From the NCBI GenBank assembly GCA_018343915.1, contig JABRWF010000006.1:3844001-3908000 (forward strand): a stretch of 64,000 nucleotides of DNA, read 5' to 3'. Numbering within the stretch: the first letter of the stretch is position 1; each line of letters begins with the position of its first letter. Both the position numbers and the translations under genes were made by a program. The stretch comes from Agroathelia rolfsii. Its lineage: Eukaryota; Basidiomycota; Agaricomycetes; Amylocorticiales; Amylocorticiaceae. The notes under the pieces are model-generated. The model had not been told where the DNA came from and did no database searches. It saw only the letters and a program-made list of their open reading frames with translations. This document shows, piece after piece, positions 25,201 through 38,709 of the stretch.

Positions 25201-25439
25201 AGTTTCTGTAGATTATGTGGTGCTTCTGCTCAGCTGCCTATATCTTCAGTACTATATTTTACTTACCAAAACACTTAGTAAAAATATTTTTTCAGTGTCA
25301 ATATAGAGATACATCTCTAACTAGTAGTTCCAGAAATTTTTTGAGTAGCATAAAGCCTTAAGGGAGATGCTAATTTATCAAAGGATTTGAGCTTGGATGT
25401 AACTGGCTGATATAATCTATGGAAACTTTGGAGAACTAC
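25201..25439. repeat. Inverted, mutated copy of 57.59-57.83 kb
   Basis: The reverse complement of 57590-57830 matches along the whole stretch (tgtggtgcttctgctcagct, acttaccaaaacactta, gcataaagcc). It is sequence from the 5' side of CHAT relic 4, fused here to FAS2 fragment III. An LTR of family E cuts it at 25440. Confidence 0.75.
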
Positions 25440-26039
25440 TGTTAAGTCTTGGATGGATGGAGATAGTAAAAAAGGGAGGGGTGGAGCAGAATGGAAGTAG
25501 AGATGGAGTGAACAGGAGTAGAGATGGGAGAGTGGATAGGAAAGGAGAGGGGTGACCAGACTTGGCCAAGACATATGTGTTAGGCCCTTGCCTAGTTGTG
25601 GTCCGAGACAGGAGTCAGACAGGAGTAGGGGAACTAAGTTGATTTCCAAACTGAGGTAGCTAGGTACATGCTAGGTTGGTATAAATACTATAGTAGCAGG
25701 AGGATACCAAGAGGAATATAAATGAAGTGAGATAGAGAGTGGGAAATGGAATATGGGGTGCAAATAGGCCAAAACTATCTATGTGAACAAGGGTACTAGA
25801 ATATGTGGGGAAAATAATGGGAAAACAGGATACGTGAGAAGAGGAAAAGACTCCGGGACTCCGGTTGGGCACTGAGCAAGGGGTTGCTGGTTCCAATGCC
25901 CAAATTGCAGAGGGCAGAGAGCAAAAGTTGGGAGCTGGAGAGGTGTCTTTAGTTGTTGGATGGTAGTAGGCAAGGGTGAGTGGAGATATGTTGGAAATGT
26001 TGGAGTGGGAGCCACTTATACACAGAGGGGGTTGTGACA
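25440..26039 (-). mobile_element. Solo LTR, family E
   Basis: 600 bp, reversed: TGTTAAGTCTTGG to GTTGTGACA. TSD actac/actgc; the undisturbed 57.6-kb copy shows actgc was the original, so the difference is TG->TA. It is about 80-85% like the LTR at 33100-33701. Antisense open frames here are fortuitous. Confidence 0.85.
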
Positions 26040-26870
26040 ACTGCAAGTATAACAATGATAATTTTGCCTGCATCCATAAGAACACCAAATTTAGAAAGAC
26101 CTTTAAGCACTACTACAGGCTCAAGAATAGAAATTTTATAGTAGAATTTTATTGAACTTTTTGTAGTTCTTTGGTTGTATAGTATAGCTATATGCTAGCT
26201 CACAAGTTACCTGTTATGAAGCAAATACTTACTTGTATGAAAAGTACAGGCTTTGGGTTTATTCCTAGAACTAGGCAAGGTTTTCTAGGTGGAAAGCAAT
26301 TAGTAACTTAACTATACTAAAGATAAGACTATCATAACCATAGTTATACCATACTATAGAAACAATAGCATTTAATTATGTTTACCAAGCATATATCCAG
26401 ATTTACTTAGCATATACTCAAGATAACCATAAAATCACTCAAGTATTTATTATTATTATTATCAAGCTATAGATCATGCTATAGAGGCTATAATACATAA
26501 TATATTATAGTATATTATCTATAAGTCATAGTATATCATAGTGAACTAATTTATTATTTGGTCAAGGCTTAGAAGCAGGTATAATGTTATTTCTGCTCCC
26601 TTTCACTGTTGTGCTAGTTGTGACATATCATATATTACGTCACATAAAAGAGCATAACTTTGCATTTCCCATCTTCAGGTACTATCACAGTTATATAGGA
26701 GCTGCTATACATCATGATAATCATTAGAACAATCAAAGAAGAGCCTAGGAATGATATTAGATTATTTAGTAAGGATTAGTAACTAGAAAAGCATACTAAA
26801 GTAGGAGAACAATAGTATAGAAATTATGTATTTAAGTTACTAAGGTCTAAGAGATATTCCCCTATCTCAT
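26040..26870 (+). mobile_element. LTR fragments: C (26150-26329) then A (26330-26870)
   Basis: 26040-26149 is unassigned. From 26150 the sequence follows the first 180 bases of LTR C (start decayed to tattgaac). LTR A then begins at 26330 (tatcataacc) and stops at about 26870 in the middle of the element (cccctatctca). The 3' parts of both are missing, so a deletion joined this to the copia 5' region. Confidence 0.6.
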
Positions 26871-27436
26871 ATATTATGACTGTATAGAACACCCTAGCAG
26901 CTGTACCAAAGATATAACAAGGAAATTTAGAGTGGAGCTTTAATAATTAAATAGGAGATTAAAATGTAGTATATATACAAAGTTAGTAATGTACTTTAAT
27001 GATAACAGTTTTTACCTTGAACCACCACCACCTCAATTATACCTATACTTACACCTAAGCTTTATCACTTACTAACTCTCACCCAAGTAAGTCTAATATA
27101 TAAAGTATATTAGCTAGTGTGCATAGTAATATATAGTACATAAGTACAATAGTGGTAGTATACCATATAATATAGTGTATAGTATAGTAATGGCTAGATA
27201 CATATGCTGCTAGTCTTAGGACTAGCACTATGCATTAGGTTATAAGCCCTGCAATATAGGATGTGCAACCTTGTGCCCTTTGGGTAGTAGGGTCTAAACT
27301 CCTATATGTGTAGTCTGGGTGGCTGTACTTCTTAGCACACCACTTAGGTGGTTTTTATTTTTAATTCCATTTGTATGATTCTTTTATGTGTACAAAGGCT
27401 AACTAAATATTGTGCTTATTATAGAACACATTCAAA
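26871..27436 (+). other. Region upstream of the copia gag
   Basis: Very A+T-rich, no open frame. It may hold the copia 5' LTR or leader, but no second LTR copy is present in the window to define it. Confidence 0.35.
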
Positions 27437-27596
27437 ATGTTCTCTGGTACCTCTTCTCTCCTCTCTACCATCTCTATCCTTACTAACTCTGGCAACTATT
27501 TTGACTGATCCAAGAAGATGCAAATGTATCTTCAGGCTACTAGCAACTAGATCTATATTATAGATAGAGATTTTGTGCCTACTCTACTCATCAAAG

Positions 27597-28489
27597 TGTC
27601 ACAACCCTGGTTATGCCATATCATAGCTTCAATAGCATTTATTCAAGTTTACCAAGCATATATCCAGGTTTACCAAGTATATACCTAGGTTTATTCAGGA
27701 TAGCTATGGAATTACTTAGGTGTTTAAGTTTTATTTTATCAAGCTATAAATCAAGCTATAGATGCCATAGTAAAGTATAAGTCATAGTATATTATTTCTA
27801 AGTCACAGTATATTATAGTGGATCATAGTTCACTACTTAGCTATAGCTTAGTTCTGAGCTAAGGCTCAGAAATAAGCCTATTGTTACTTCCGCTCCCTTA
27901 CTATCACTGCCGCGCTGGTTGTGACATGTCACGGTCACGTCACACAAAAGAGCGTAACTTTACATTTTCCTATCTTCAGGCACTATCACAGGTACACAGG
28001 AACTACAACACATGCTGATAATCACTGGAACAATCAAGGAGGAACTTAGGGATTATATTGGATTATTTAGTAAAGGTTAGAAGTCAGTAGAGCGTACCAA
28101 AGTAGAGAACAATAGTGTACAGCCATGTATTTAAACCTTTAAGGTCTAAGAGATGTTCCCCATCTCACAGACCTCTTTCGTCAATACCATCATTGTTATT
28201 TACTGTCCTAAGCTTCCTCTAAGCCCCTAAGTTCCCACTGTATTGCTTTCCTTGTCCTAAGTCATAGTTATAGCATCATAGTTGTCAAAGTCATAGTAGA
28301 CTCCCTTATAATCAACATTAGGGTTGGAAACCCTAAGAGCGTCATTCCTAGCCTTGGATTAGGCTAGGTAACCTACTGTTTTTTCCTTAAGCTTTATCTA
28401 CAGTCTTTTCATAGTAATTCTTTACAATATTCATAGTATTCATAGTCATAGTTTGCCCTTCAGTTATAGACCTGTGACACAAAGTAGAG
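27597..28489 (+). mobile_element. Solo LTR, family A, inside copia gag
   Basis: 893 bp with perfect TSDs caaag (27592-27596, 28490-28494). Removing it restores a continuous gag reading frame (PTLLIK joined to VEHKIE). Confidence 0.9.
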
Positions 28490-28845
28490 CACAAGATAGA
28501 AGCAAACCATGTAATCTGAATAAGAAAGTAGAAGATTGAGAACAAGGAGTGGATTGTAGTAGATTCCTCTGCCATTGGCTGTATTAAGGCCAATCTCACA
28601 CTATCACTGGTAAATAAGTACAAAAACCTCAGGCATACCTACCTTGTGTAGGTGTACCTAAAGGCCAAGTTTGTTTAACCAGGTCCCATTCTAATCTTCC
28701 AACTCTGAAAGCACATGGCCTGTTTCTTAATTAACCTAAACAAGGACATCATAGTCTAAGTTCAGGAACTAGCCAACTTAATTAATTAGATTGATATGTA
28801 AGAAGTCAAAATGCCCAACTTTGTGAAGAGTATATAGCTCATTGA

Positions 28846-29734
28846 TGTCACAACTATAGTTATACCATGCTATAGACACTATAGCATTTAATCATATCTA
28901 ACAAGCATATATTCAGGTTTACTAAGCATATACCCAGGTTTATTCAGCATACACTCAAGATAACCATGAAATCACTCAAGTATTTATTATTATTATTATC
29001 AAGCTACAAATTATGCTGTAGAGGCTATTAGACATAATATATCCACAGTATATTATCTATAAGTCATAGTATATCACAGTAAACCATAGTTTATCATTTA
29101 GTCAAAGCTCAATTCTAAGCCTAAGGCTTAGAAACAGGTATATTATTATTTCCACTCCTTTTCACTGTTGCACTGGTTGTGACATGTCACATGTCACATC
29201 ACACAAAAGAGCATAACTTTACATTCCCCATCTTCAGGCACTATTATAGTTACACAGGAACTGCAATACATCATGATAATTATTGAAACAATCAAGGAAG
29301 AACCTAGGAATGATATTGGATCATTTAGTAAGGATTAGTAACTAGAAAAGTATACCAAAGTAGGAGAACAATAGTATATAATTATGTATTTAAGTTACTA
29401 AGGTCTAAGAGATGTTCCCCATCTTACAGACCTCTTTTATCAATTCTATTGTCTTTGTCCTTGCCTAAAGTCCCATTATAAACTACTACTAGCTCTAAGA
29501 ATATTTACTTACCTCTGTATTATTTTCCTGCAAGTCTAAGTCATAGTCAAAGCTATTATAAGTCATAGTTCACCATTCTATAGTTAACCTCAGGGTTGGA
29601 AACCCTAAGAGCATTACCTCCAGCCTTGGATTAGGCTAGAGAAGTGATTAAATCTTACTAATAATTCCATAGGAACTATTCATAGTGTTCATAGTATTCA
29701 TAGTATTATTGTTTATTACTATAGACCTGTGACA
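28846..29734 (+). mobile_element. Solo LTR, family A, inside copia gag
   Basis: 889 bp with perfect TSDs attga (28841-28845, 29735-29739). gag continues on the right (IDALPQSLDSIKE). Confidence 0.9.
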
Positions 29735-32700
29735 ATTGATGCTCTACCACAGAGCCTAGACTCCATAAAAGAAATTATTCTGGTAGAAATCAAGAAGTAC
29801 TTGGATATTACATTTAAGAAAATCTAGGAGAAGCTCCAAACACACTTTGAGATCTAGATAACATCTGGGGTGGGTAAGTTACAGAAGAAGGCCCAAAAGG
29901 CTAGTGCAGTGCAGAAAAAGGGGAAGGACCCTAAATTTAGCCAGCAAGCTAATTAGCAGTAGCAGCCCTAACAGTAGTAGCAGCAGAAAAGCAACAACAA
30001 AAAGAAGAACCAATAAGGCAAGAAAGACAAGGGTAAACCCTAGGCCAAAATAGCCAATGATGGATCAGACCCCAAGACTGGCAACTTTACCAATGTCATT
30101 ATGCTAGATAGTCCTCTTATGCTCTCCACACTCACCAATACCTCTATTATAAGTTTTTTGGCTGCTGGACTAAGCACTTGGATCTAGACCTTTGGAATGC
30201 TGGCCTATCTATACTATACAGATAGCTCTTTTTTTTCTAGTGTCTAGAATGCTGTCTCTACTCTCTACTCTAGGAAAAAGGGTGTTTCTACTCAAAAAGT
30301 TGTTGATATCAAGAAAGTCAAGTGTGACAAGCAAGTAAGATCACTTATTGAGATCCTGGAAGAGCCAGTTCCTAAAGAAGGATGCCTATTTGAACATTAT
30401 AGGAGCACACTATTTGAGGAAAAAATCTTTTACAGCTTTAATGACAAAATTGAGTAGAAATCAATGCAAGTATATTCTCTTGCTATTAGATATTCTATAC
30501 TAATAATGTATCCAACAAATAATGACATAGCACACCCCATAGAATATACTATCCCAGACAGCTTTTTTGTAATAAATTGTATTCATTTAGTTAATATTGC
30601 TAAATATATAAAATATAAGGGAAAAGGAAAGCAAGAATCATCCAGATGGATGTTAGACACTGGAGCATTGCTCTACTTTACCCCCTATAAGAGCAATTTA
30701 GTGGATAAGGCACTACTAAATGAGTCCATCTCTGTATCAACTATGAAAGGATCTATAACAGTATCCAAAATAGGAACCATCTTCTTGGACATAATAAATA
30801 AAGGTATGCAAAAGAAAATCCAGCTGCACCGGGTATATATTCTTCCCAGTAGAATGGTATGTCTACTCTCTGTAGGGCAATTCCTATAAAATAGGTTTAC
30901 CCTATCAGGTGATGCCAAAGGGCTTAAGCTCTTCCAGCCTAGATTTTATAAGCCCTTCTTACAAGGTAGACCATCTGGCCCATGCCTCTCTACTTTTGTT
31001 CTAGACACCATACCATCCAAATATATATTTTTGTATAGTGAGGATATGTATGCTATTAACTATAACATTATGTATTACTGGCTAGGCTACCTATTAAAGG
31101 CCATGCTTCAAAAAGCACACTAATATACTCAAGGCTTTCCTAAAGCAATTGAAATCCCTAAAAGGGAATAGAAGCCATGTAAAGGCTATGCAGAAGGAAA
31201 AATGCATGCTTACCCATTTCTACTAACAGAATCATGCACTAATAACCCTTTCCAGAAGATTCATTCTAATCTGAAGGAATTCCTAGTTGAATTATACTAC
31301 TAGGTCAAATATATGATTACTTTCCTTGATAATAACACATTGCATAGATGGATTAAATTGCTTTAAAGAAAGTCAGATGTATACAAGGCCACATAAGATT
31401 TTATTGTAATAGTCAACAACCACTTTAATTCTACAATCAAACAGTGGATGTCTAACACCAGCAGTGAATACAAGTTGGCTGAATTCTTAGATCTTCTTAG
31501 ATCAAAAGGGATCAAGATTCTACAGAGTGTACTATATATACCTCAACAAAATGGTAGAGCAGAACGGTTCAACCACACACTGATAGAGAAGGCTAAGACC
31601 ATGTGCCATGCTGCATGTCTCCTAGATTCCTGGTGGGAATTCTCTCTAGAATATATAGTATATATGTATAACCATACCTCCATGTAGCAACTATATTAGA
31701 AAACCCCTCATAAGGTCATCAAAAAAGATGTCCCTAATATCTCCATACTTTGCATCTTTGACTACAATATATATATGTACCTCCTAGAGGCTATCCAAGT
31801 AAATAAGCAAGCTCCTTGGAGTGAGCTAATAATATACCTCAGCAGTCAACCTAGTGTCAATGGGTACTGCTTCATATACACCAAAAACAATACAATCTTC
31901 TTAGATTATATAGCTGTTTTTGATGAAGAAGTGTTCCCAAAATGCAAAACATAAAGCCTGCACATACTGACCTAAATAGGCAGGAATATGCCTAGTAAGG
32001 GGGAGAATCTTGCTAAAAGTCCACCTTTTATTAATTAAGATGATAATGAGGGACTAATTTGTATCCATGTCTCTATAGTATCACCACTAGTTGACCTGCT
32101 AAATTCCCCTCATATATCTAGATCTCCTTCCCCTGTGCCATCACCTTTGCCTCCTATGCCAAAAGAAGAGGCTTTATAAGGATTGCTTCCTGAGCCAGAG
32201 CCTAAGAGAAGACCCTCCATACTACTCCCAGTTAATTTGTGGAGGCTAGACCTGGACTTACCTCCTGCACTCCAATGCTCTCAGTATTAAAGAAGGTTGG
32301 TGAACTAGTATAGAGATAATATCTATAGGCAACTACCCCTATCTAAAATAGAATGGGAAATTGAGTCTATCAGAAGCTAGAAACAAATGGTTGGTATTGA
32401 ATCTACTAGCTCTAACCAATATCTTTCATTAACTGGTCCTGGAACATCTGGAAATATTTTACCAGCTCCACCAGGTGAGTAAAGCAAATTATATAATAAG
32501 CCAGCCACCAGTGAATCCCACCTGGTGCTACCTAAATAAGTACACCCTGGTGATAATATAGACTCACACTCTGAAATTGTCCAACTTACCAACATGTACC
32601 AGGAAGGGGGAGCACCACTACTAAACACCTTATTAGTGTTCACAGCTCCAGAATTGGAAAGTGTACTTCTAGAAGGGTCCAAAGTAAGGGAATAGACCTT

Positions 32701-33099
32701 TAAAGACATCAAAAAATTCAGTACTAATGATCAAAAAGAATGGAAGGAAGCATGTTACAAGGAGCTATAAGCACTTAAGCACCACAAAGTCTTTGAGCTA
32801 GTTGCTCTCCTAAAAGGGAAAAAGACTATTAAGAATCAATAGGTATTTGATATTAAATTGAATGACTGGAAAAAGGCCCACTTAGTGACCAAAGGGTTCT
32901 CCTAACAAGAGGGAATTGATTTCAATAAAATCTTCTCCCCTATTGTCTAATTTGAAACTGTATGGCTTATACTAGCACTGTTGGCCCTCTAAGGCTAGTA
33001 TATTATAGGTGTTGACATTTGTAATATATACCTATATAGTGACCTCAAAGAGGAAATATATATAGAGTAATCCAAAGGGTTCAATGTAAAAGGGGGAGA

Positions 33100-33701
33100 T
33101 ATCACAACCCCCTCTGTGCATAAGTGGCTTCTACTCTGACATTTTTGATATGTCCCTACTCACCCTCACCCACTACCACCCAACAACTAAAGACATCTCT
33201 CTAGCTCCTAACCTCTGCTCTCTGCCCTCTACTATTCAAGCATTAAAACTAGCAACCCCTTGCTTAGTGCCCAATTGGAGTCCTAGAGTCCTTTTCTCTT
33301 CTTATGTATCCTATTTTCCCATTATTCCCCCTATATATTCTAGTACCCTTGTTTATATAGATAGTTTTTAGCCTATTTGCACTCCATATTTTGCTTTTCA
33401 CTCTCTGTCTCACTTTATTTCTATTCCTCTTGGTATTCTCCCACTACTATAGTATTTATACCAATCTAGCATATACCTAGCTACCTCAGTTTGGAAATCA
33501 ACTTAGTTCCTCTTCTCCTGTCTGACTTCTATCCTGGACTACAACTAGGCAAGGGCCTGATACATATATCTTGGCTAAGTCTAGTTACCCTTCTCCTTTC
33601 CTATCTATTCTCCCACCTCTACTCCTGTTCACTCCATCTCTACTTCTGTTCCACTCTGTCCCTTCCCTTTTTACTATCTCTGTCTGTCCAAGACTTAACA
33701 G
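33100..33701 (+). mobile_element. Solo LTR, family E, inside copia reverse transcriptase
   Basis: 602 bp, starting TATCACAACCCCC (TG decayed to TA) and ending ACTTAACA, with perfect TSDs ggaga (33095-33099, 33702-33706). Removing it rejoins FNVKGG and EHIVIQL. Confidence 0.9.
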
Positions 33702-33799
33702 GAGAACACATAGTAATACAATTATGTAAAGCCTTGTATAGCCTAAAATAAACCAGCCTTGCTTAGTAAAAGACATTGTCCTCATCACTTAAAGAAATA

Positions 33800-36098
33800 T
33801 ATCAAGAGCATACTAGACTCTTATTACCAAAACTCAACTAGAGCCTATGTTAACCCCTATAAGGTATAGGGTAGCCTATAATGGCTATTTTACAACTCCC
33901 AAGGCCTGGGATGCAAGGGTGGACACACCTTGTGTGCTGTCTCTGTTCTCACTCAACTCCAAGCTTGCTGATCACCAAGCTTTACTCTAGACTTGCTAAG
34001 TCTTCAAGTAAGGTCTATTGTTGAGATATAAAGTTTCTTGTATATACAAATAGGCATGCAGGGTCTCTTAACATTGATAAATGCAGGGCAAGCCTTTGTT
34101 TACTTAAGTGCACTAAGCACTATGTTATTTATAATCAACAACTGCAAGTGGCTAGTATGAAGCCTGAGCCTGTATTATGCAGTATATACATAGAGGAGCA
34201 TAGAGCAACCTCTAAACAATAGGTAGTACAAAGTACACCTATTACCTCTTAGCTTGGAGTAGAGAGGATTTTGTAGGGGAAGAAAGAGGGGAATAAGATA
34301 GGTATTACAAGTTGATCTATGTATTATAAATTTATTTAGAATTTGTTACTATTTTTCCGAATTTTTCCTGATTTTTCTCTATCTTTTGGTGTATAATATG
34401 TATATTACATAAGCAAACATTATATAAGTACTTTGATGACTAAGTAAAGTCATGTAATTAGTCATCATGTAACTGGCCATTATATAACCACTAGTCATAT
34501 AACTTGTTATGTAAGCAGGTCTAGAGTATGGGTCTAGAATATAACACCATCATAGACTTGCTATAGTGCAATATTGCATCATACTTAGCACCTTAGTGTA
34601 CAGACCATATACTAGTACATAGACCAGGTAGAAATAGTATATAACCCTGTAATGCCTCTACCTGAAGACCCTAGATTTATTCTTTTTATCTTTAGGTAAG
34701 TACAGTAGTGCTTTGTATCTAGTAATTAAGCTAAACATAATAAACTTTGTCTTCAGAGTCTCTATCTCTCCCTCTCCCCTCCCCCTACAAATCCTCTCTG
34801 CTCAGTGCTAAGAGGTTGTGAGCATGCTCAGTGCTGCTTACAGAAGAGATAAGCTTAGTGCAAGTCTCTATGTGCATACATAAGACAGGTCCAGCCTTTG
34901 TAGTGACTATTTGCATCTACAATAATACAACACAAACATAGTGCTTAGTGCACCTAAGTAAACAAAGGCTTGCCCTGTGTTTATCAAGGCTAAGAGACCC
35001 TGTATACCTATTTGTATATACAAGAAACTTTATATCTCAACAATAGACCTTACTTGAAGACTTTGCAAGTCTAGAGTAAAGCTTGGTGATTTGCAAGCTC
35101 AGAGTTAAGTAAGAACAAAGACAGTGCACAAGGCATGTCTATCCTTACATCCTATACCTTGGGAGTTGTAAAATAGCCATTACAGGCTACCCTATACCTT
35201 ACAGGGGTTAACGTAGGCTCTAGTTGAGTTTTGGTGGCAAAAGTTAGGTGTACTCTTAATATTAGAACAAATCTGGGATCTTTAGGTAGAGGCACTACAG
35301 GGTTATATACTATTTCCACCTGGTCTGTATACTAGTATATGGTCTGTACACTGAGGTGCTAAGTATGATGCAATATTGTATCATAGCAAGTCTATGATGG
35401 TGTCATATTCTAGACTCATACTCTAGACCTACTTATATAACAAGTTATATGACTAATAGTTATATAATGGCCAGTCACATAATGACTGATCATATAACTT
35501 TACTTAGTTATCAAAGTACTTATGTAATGTTTGCCTATGTAATATATATATTATACACCAAAAGATAGAGAAAAATCAGGAAAAATTTGGAAAAATAGTG
35601 AGAAATTCTAAATAAATTTATAATACATAGATTGACTTGTAACAACAGGCTCCATAGGCCTAGAGTAAAGTAACTAAAGACAAAGTTTCTATTATATTAG
35701 CTTGTACTTAATACAAAGCACTACTTATGCTTACCTAAAGATAAAAAGAATGAATCTAGGGTCTTTAGGTAGAAATACTACAGGGTTATATACTAATTCT
35801 ACCTGGTCTGTGCACCTATTATATGGTCTGTGCACGGTAATGCTAAGTATGATATGATATTGTACCATAGTAAGTTTATAATGATATTATAGTCTAGACC
35901 TATACTCTAGGCCTTATTTATATAATATGTCACATGACTGGTAGTTATATAATGGCTAGTCATATAAATTGCTTAGTCATTAGAGTGCTTATATAATTTA
36001 TATATTATATATTAAAAAATTGAGAAAAATCAGGAAAAATTTAGAAAAATAGTGAGAAATTTTAAATAAATTTATAGTATATAGATTGACTTGTAATA
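33800..36098 (-). mobile_element. LTR family B, reversed, inside copia RT, with a nested B insert
   Basis: It starts tatcaagagcat and ends gacttgtaata, with perfect TSDs aaata (33795-33799, 36099-36103). Removing it rejoins the RT frame as LKEIGYQQL. Outside its own insert (34303-35644, plus one target duplication) the LTR is about 950 bp, like the other B copies. Confidence 0.85.
34303..35644. mobile_element. Head-to-head B LTR unit nested in B
   Basis: A full forward B LTR (34303-35261) is followed by about 13 bases that match the start of the Ty3 internal region (ttagaacaaat), then by about 370 bases of reversed B LTR ending in ttgtaaca at 35644. The flanks atagg (34298-34302) and acagg (35645-35649) form a TSD differing by CA->TA. 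The whole 1.34-kb unit therefore appears to have inserted, or been trimmed after insertion, as one piece. Confidence 0.65.
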
Positions 36099-37751
36099 AA
36101 ATAGGGTATCAACAACTTCTATTTAATATAGAGGTTTTCCTATACAAAAACAAAAAGGGAAATAAAATTAGCCTAGTTGTATATATCAATAACATCCTAT
36201 TCTTTAGATCAAATCAGTCTACAGTTGAAACCCTCAAAGCCCACATAACAAAACTTTGGGAATGCCAAGACCTTGATAATGTACATAAATTCCTCCATAT
36301 ATATATCAAGAAAGAAGGCAATAAAATCTGCCTAAATTAGATTCCTTATTTGGAAAAAATTATCCAGTGGTTCAGTCTTACCAACTATAGAAGGGTGTAC
36401 ACACTACTGCCAGAGGGCTACAGACCCAAACAAATGCCAGTTGATCTCAAAATAGATCCTAAGCTCCAATAGCACTTCTAATCTGTAATTAAAAGCCTTT
36501 TTTACATTATGTTAGGTACTTGCCTAGATGTAGCCTTTGCAGTAACTAAGCTAGCACAATTTGCCATGAACCTAATGCAAGAGCATCTGGACAAAGCTCT
36601 ATTCATAGCTAAGTACCTATAGATAATAAAAGACTACTAGCTAGTCTATAATGGTAACTCTAATGGTAGCTGAATTGCCTACTTAGATTCCAACTATACT
36701 GGTAACCTAATCAACCATTGCTCCATTACTGGCAATATATTTATACTACCCAATGGAATTTTCTCATGGAAGTCATATATGTAGTACACAGTAGCACTTT
36801 CCTTGACTAAAGCTAAATATATAGCTATGTCCAATTGTGCCAAGCAAGCCTTGTGGATCTAGAATATCCTTTCCAAACTTGAGCTACCTATACTCCTTCC
36901 AATGCCAGTATGCTGTAACAATATAGGCACCAAATTCTTGGCAGCAAATAATATAATCTGTTACAAAATGCTCATTGTACTATAAATTTATTTAGAATTT
37001 CTTATTATTTTTCTGATTTTTTCCTGATTTTTCCCTATTTTTTAATATATAATTTACATATTACATAAGCATTACATAAACACCCTGATAACTAAGCAAA
37101 AATCATATGACTAGTCACTGTGTAACTAGCCATTATACAATAATTAGTCATGTGATTTATTATGTATATATAAGTCTAGAATATGAGCCTAGACTATAAC
37201 ATCACAATAGACTTATTACAATGCAATATTACACTATACTTAGCACCCCTATATACAGACCATGTACCAGTGCATAGACCAGATAGAATTAGTATATAAC
37301 CCTATAGTGCTCCTACCTAAAGACCCAGATTCATTCTCTTTATCTTTAGGTAAGTACAAGTAGTGCTATATATTAAGTAATATAACTCATATAATAAAAA
37401 CTTTGTCTTCAGTCACATCACTCTAGGCCTATAGAGCCTATCCCTCTCTCTCTCTCTCTCTCCTACAAAATCCTCCCTGCTCCATGCTAAGAGGTAGTAG
37501 GTATACTTTGTACTATCTATTATGTTGAACTTTTTGTAGTTCTTTAGTTGTATAGTATAGCTATATACTAGCTCATAAGTTACCTATTATAAAGTAAACA
37601 CTTACTTGTATGAAAAGTGCAGGCTTATGTTTATTCCTAAGATTAGGCAAAGTTTTCTAGGTGGGAAGTGATTAGTAACTATGCTATACTAAAGATAAGA
37701 CTATAGCTAGTATCCCTTTGAAACTACCTACTTATTTTCCCTTGGGAAAGG

Positions 37752-38709
37752 TGTTACAAGACAATCATTGTACTATAAATTTATTTAAGATTTCTCATTA
37801 TTTTTCTGATTTTTCTCCAATTTTTCTCTATTTTTTGGTGTATAATATGTATATTATATAAGCAGACATTACATAAGTACCCTGATGACTAAGCAAAGTC
37901 ATGTAATAAGTCATCATGTGACTGGCCATCATGTGACCACTAGTTATGTGACTTATTATATAAGCAGGTCTAGAGCATGGGTCTAGAACATAACACCATC
38001 ATAGACTCACTATAGTGCAATATTACATCACACTTAGCACCTCTGTGCACAAACCATGTACCAGGTGCACAGACCAGGTAGAATTAATATATAACCCTGT
38101 AGTGCTTTTACTTGAAGACCCCAGATTTGTTCTCTTTGTCTTCAGGTAAGCACAGTAGTGCTTTGTAGTAAATAAGTAACTAACATAATAAAACTTTGTC
38201 TTTAGAGTCCTTATCTCTCCCCTCTCTCTCTATCCCACAAATCCTCCCTGCTTTGTGCTAAGAGGTAATAGGTGTGCTCCGTACTACCTATTGTTTAGAG
38301 GTTGCTTAGTGCTTCTCTATGTGTACACTGCATAATATAGGCTCAGGCTTCATACTAGCCACTTACAGTTATTAATCATAACATTATAGTGCTAAGTGCA
38401 CCTAAGTAAAAAAAGGCTTGCCCTGTGTTTATCAAGGCTAAGAGACCCTGCATACCTATTTGTATACACAAGAAACTTTGTGTCTCAATGGTAGACCTCA
38501 CTTGAAGACTTTGCAAGTCTAGAGTAAAGCTTAGTGATCAGCAAGTTCAGAGTTGAGTGAGAACAAAGACAGCACACAAGGCATGTCCATTCTTGCATCC
38601 CAGGCCTTGGGAGTTGTAAAATAGCCATTACAAGCTACTCTGCACCTTACAGAGGTTAATGTAGATACTAGTTGAGTTTTGGTGGCAAGAGGCAGGTGTA
38701 CTCTTAACA
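37752..38709 (+). repeat. 5' LTR (family B) of the Ty3 element
   Basis: TGTTACAAGACAATC to GTACTCTTAACA. Other B copies lie at 33800, 34303, 36959, 41436 and 54944. Confidence 0.9.

Larger units (their letters stand above)
27437..36958 (+). pseudogene. Decayed Ty1/copia gag-pol, interrupted by four LTR insertions
   Basis: The gag starts at about 27437 (then TNSGNYFDWSKKMQMYLQA) and resumes after LTRs at 27597-28489 and 28846-29734. The order is gag, protease (LDTGA, 30652-30666), integrase (FLDNNT about 31324-31341; PQQNGRAERFNHTLIEKAK, 31530-31590), reverse transcriptase (QxGIDFNKIFSP near 32914-32943; LCKALYSLK at 33725-33751; then, after a 2.3-kb insertion, GYQQLLFN and YINNILFF in place of YVDDILFF, about 36180-36205) and RNase H (to about 36955), as in copia. 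Many stops are TAG in place of CAG (Gln) or TGG (Trp), that is CA->TA changes on one or other strand. Non-functional. The 3' LTR is not seen because family B material replaces it at 36959. Confidence 0.85.

Noticed and set aside
25317..26088. Minus-strand open frames of 110 and 142 codons.
   Set aside because: They coincide with the family E LTR, and a related frame occurs in the LTR at 33100-33701; low-complexity Ser/Pro/Leu content with no domain.
28846..29734. Family A LTR directly before gag sequence taken as the copia 5' LTR.
   Set aside because: gag sequence continues on its left side and attga is duplicated, so it is a later solo insertion.
33086..33099. aaaagggggaga before the LTR at 33100 looks like a retrotransposon polypurine tract marking a copia 3' LTR.
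   Set aside because: The coding frame continues on the other side of the LTR (FNVKGG joined to EHIVIQL) and ggaga is duplicated, so it is only the target site of a solo LTR.
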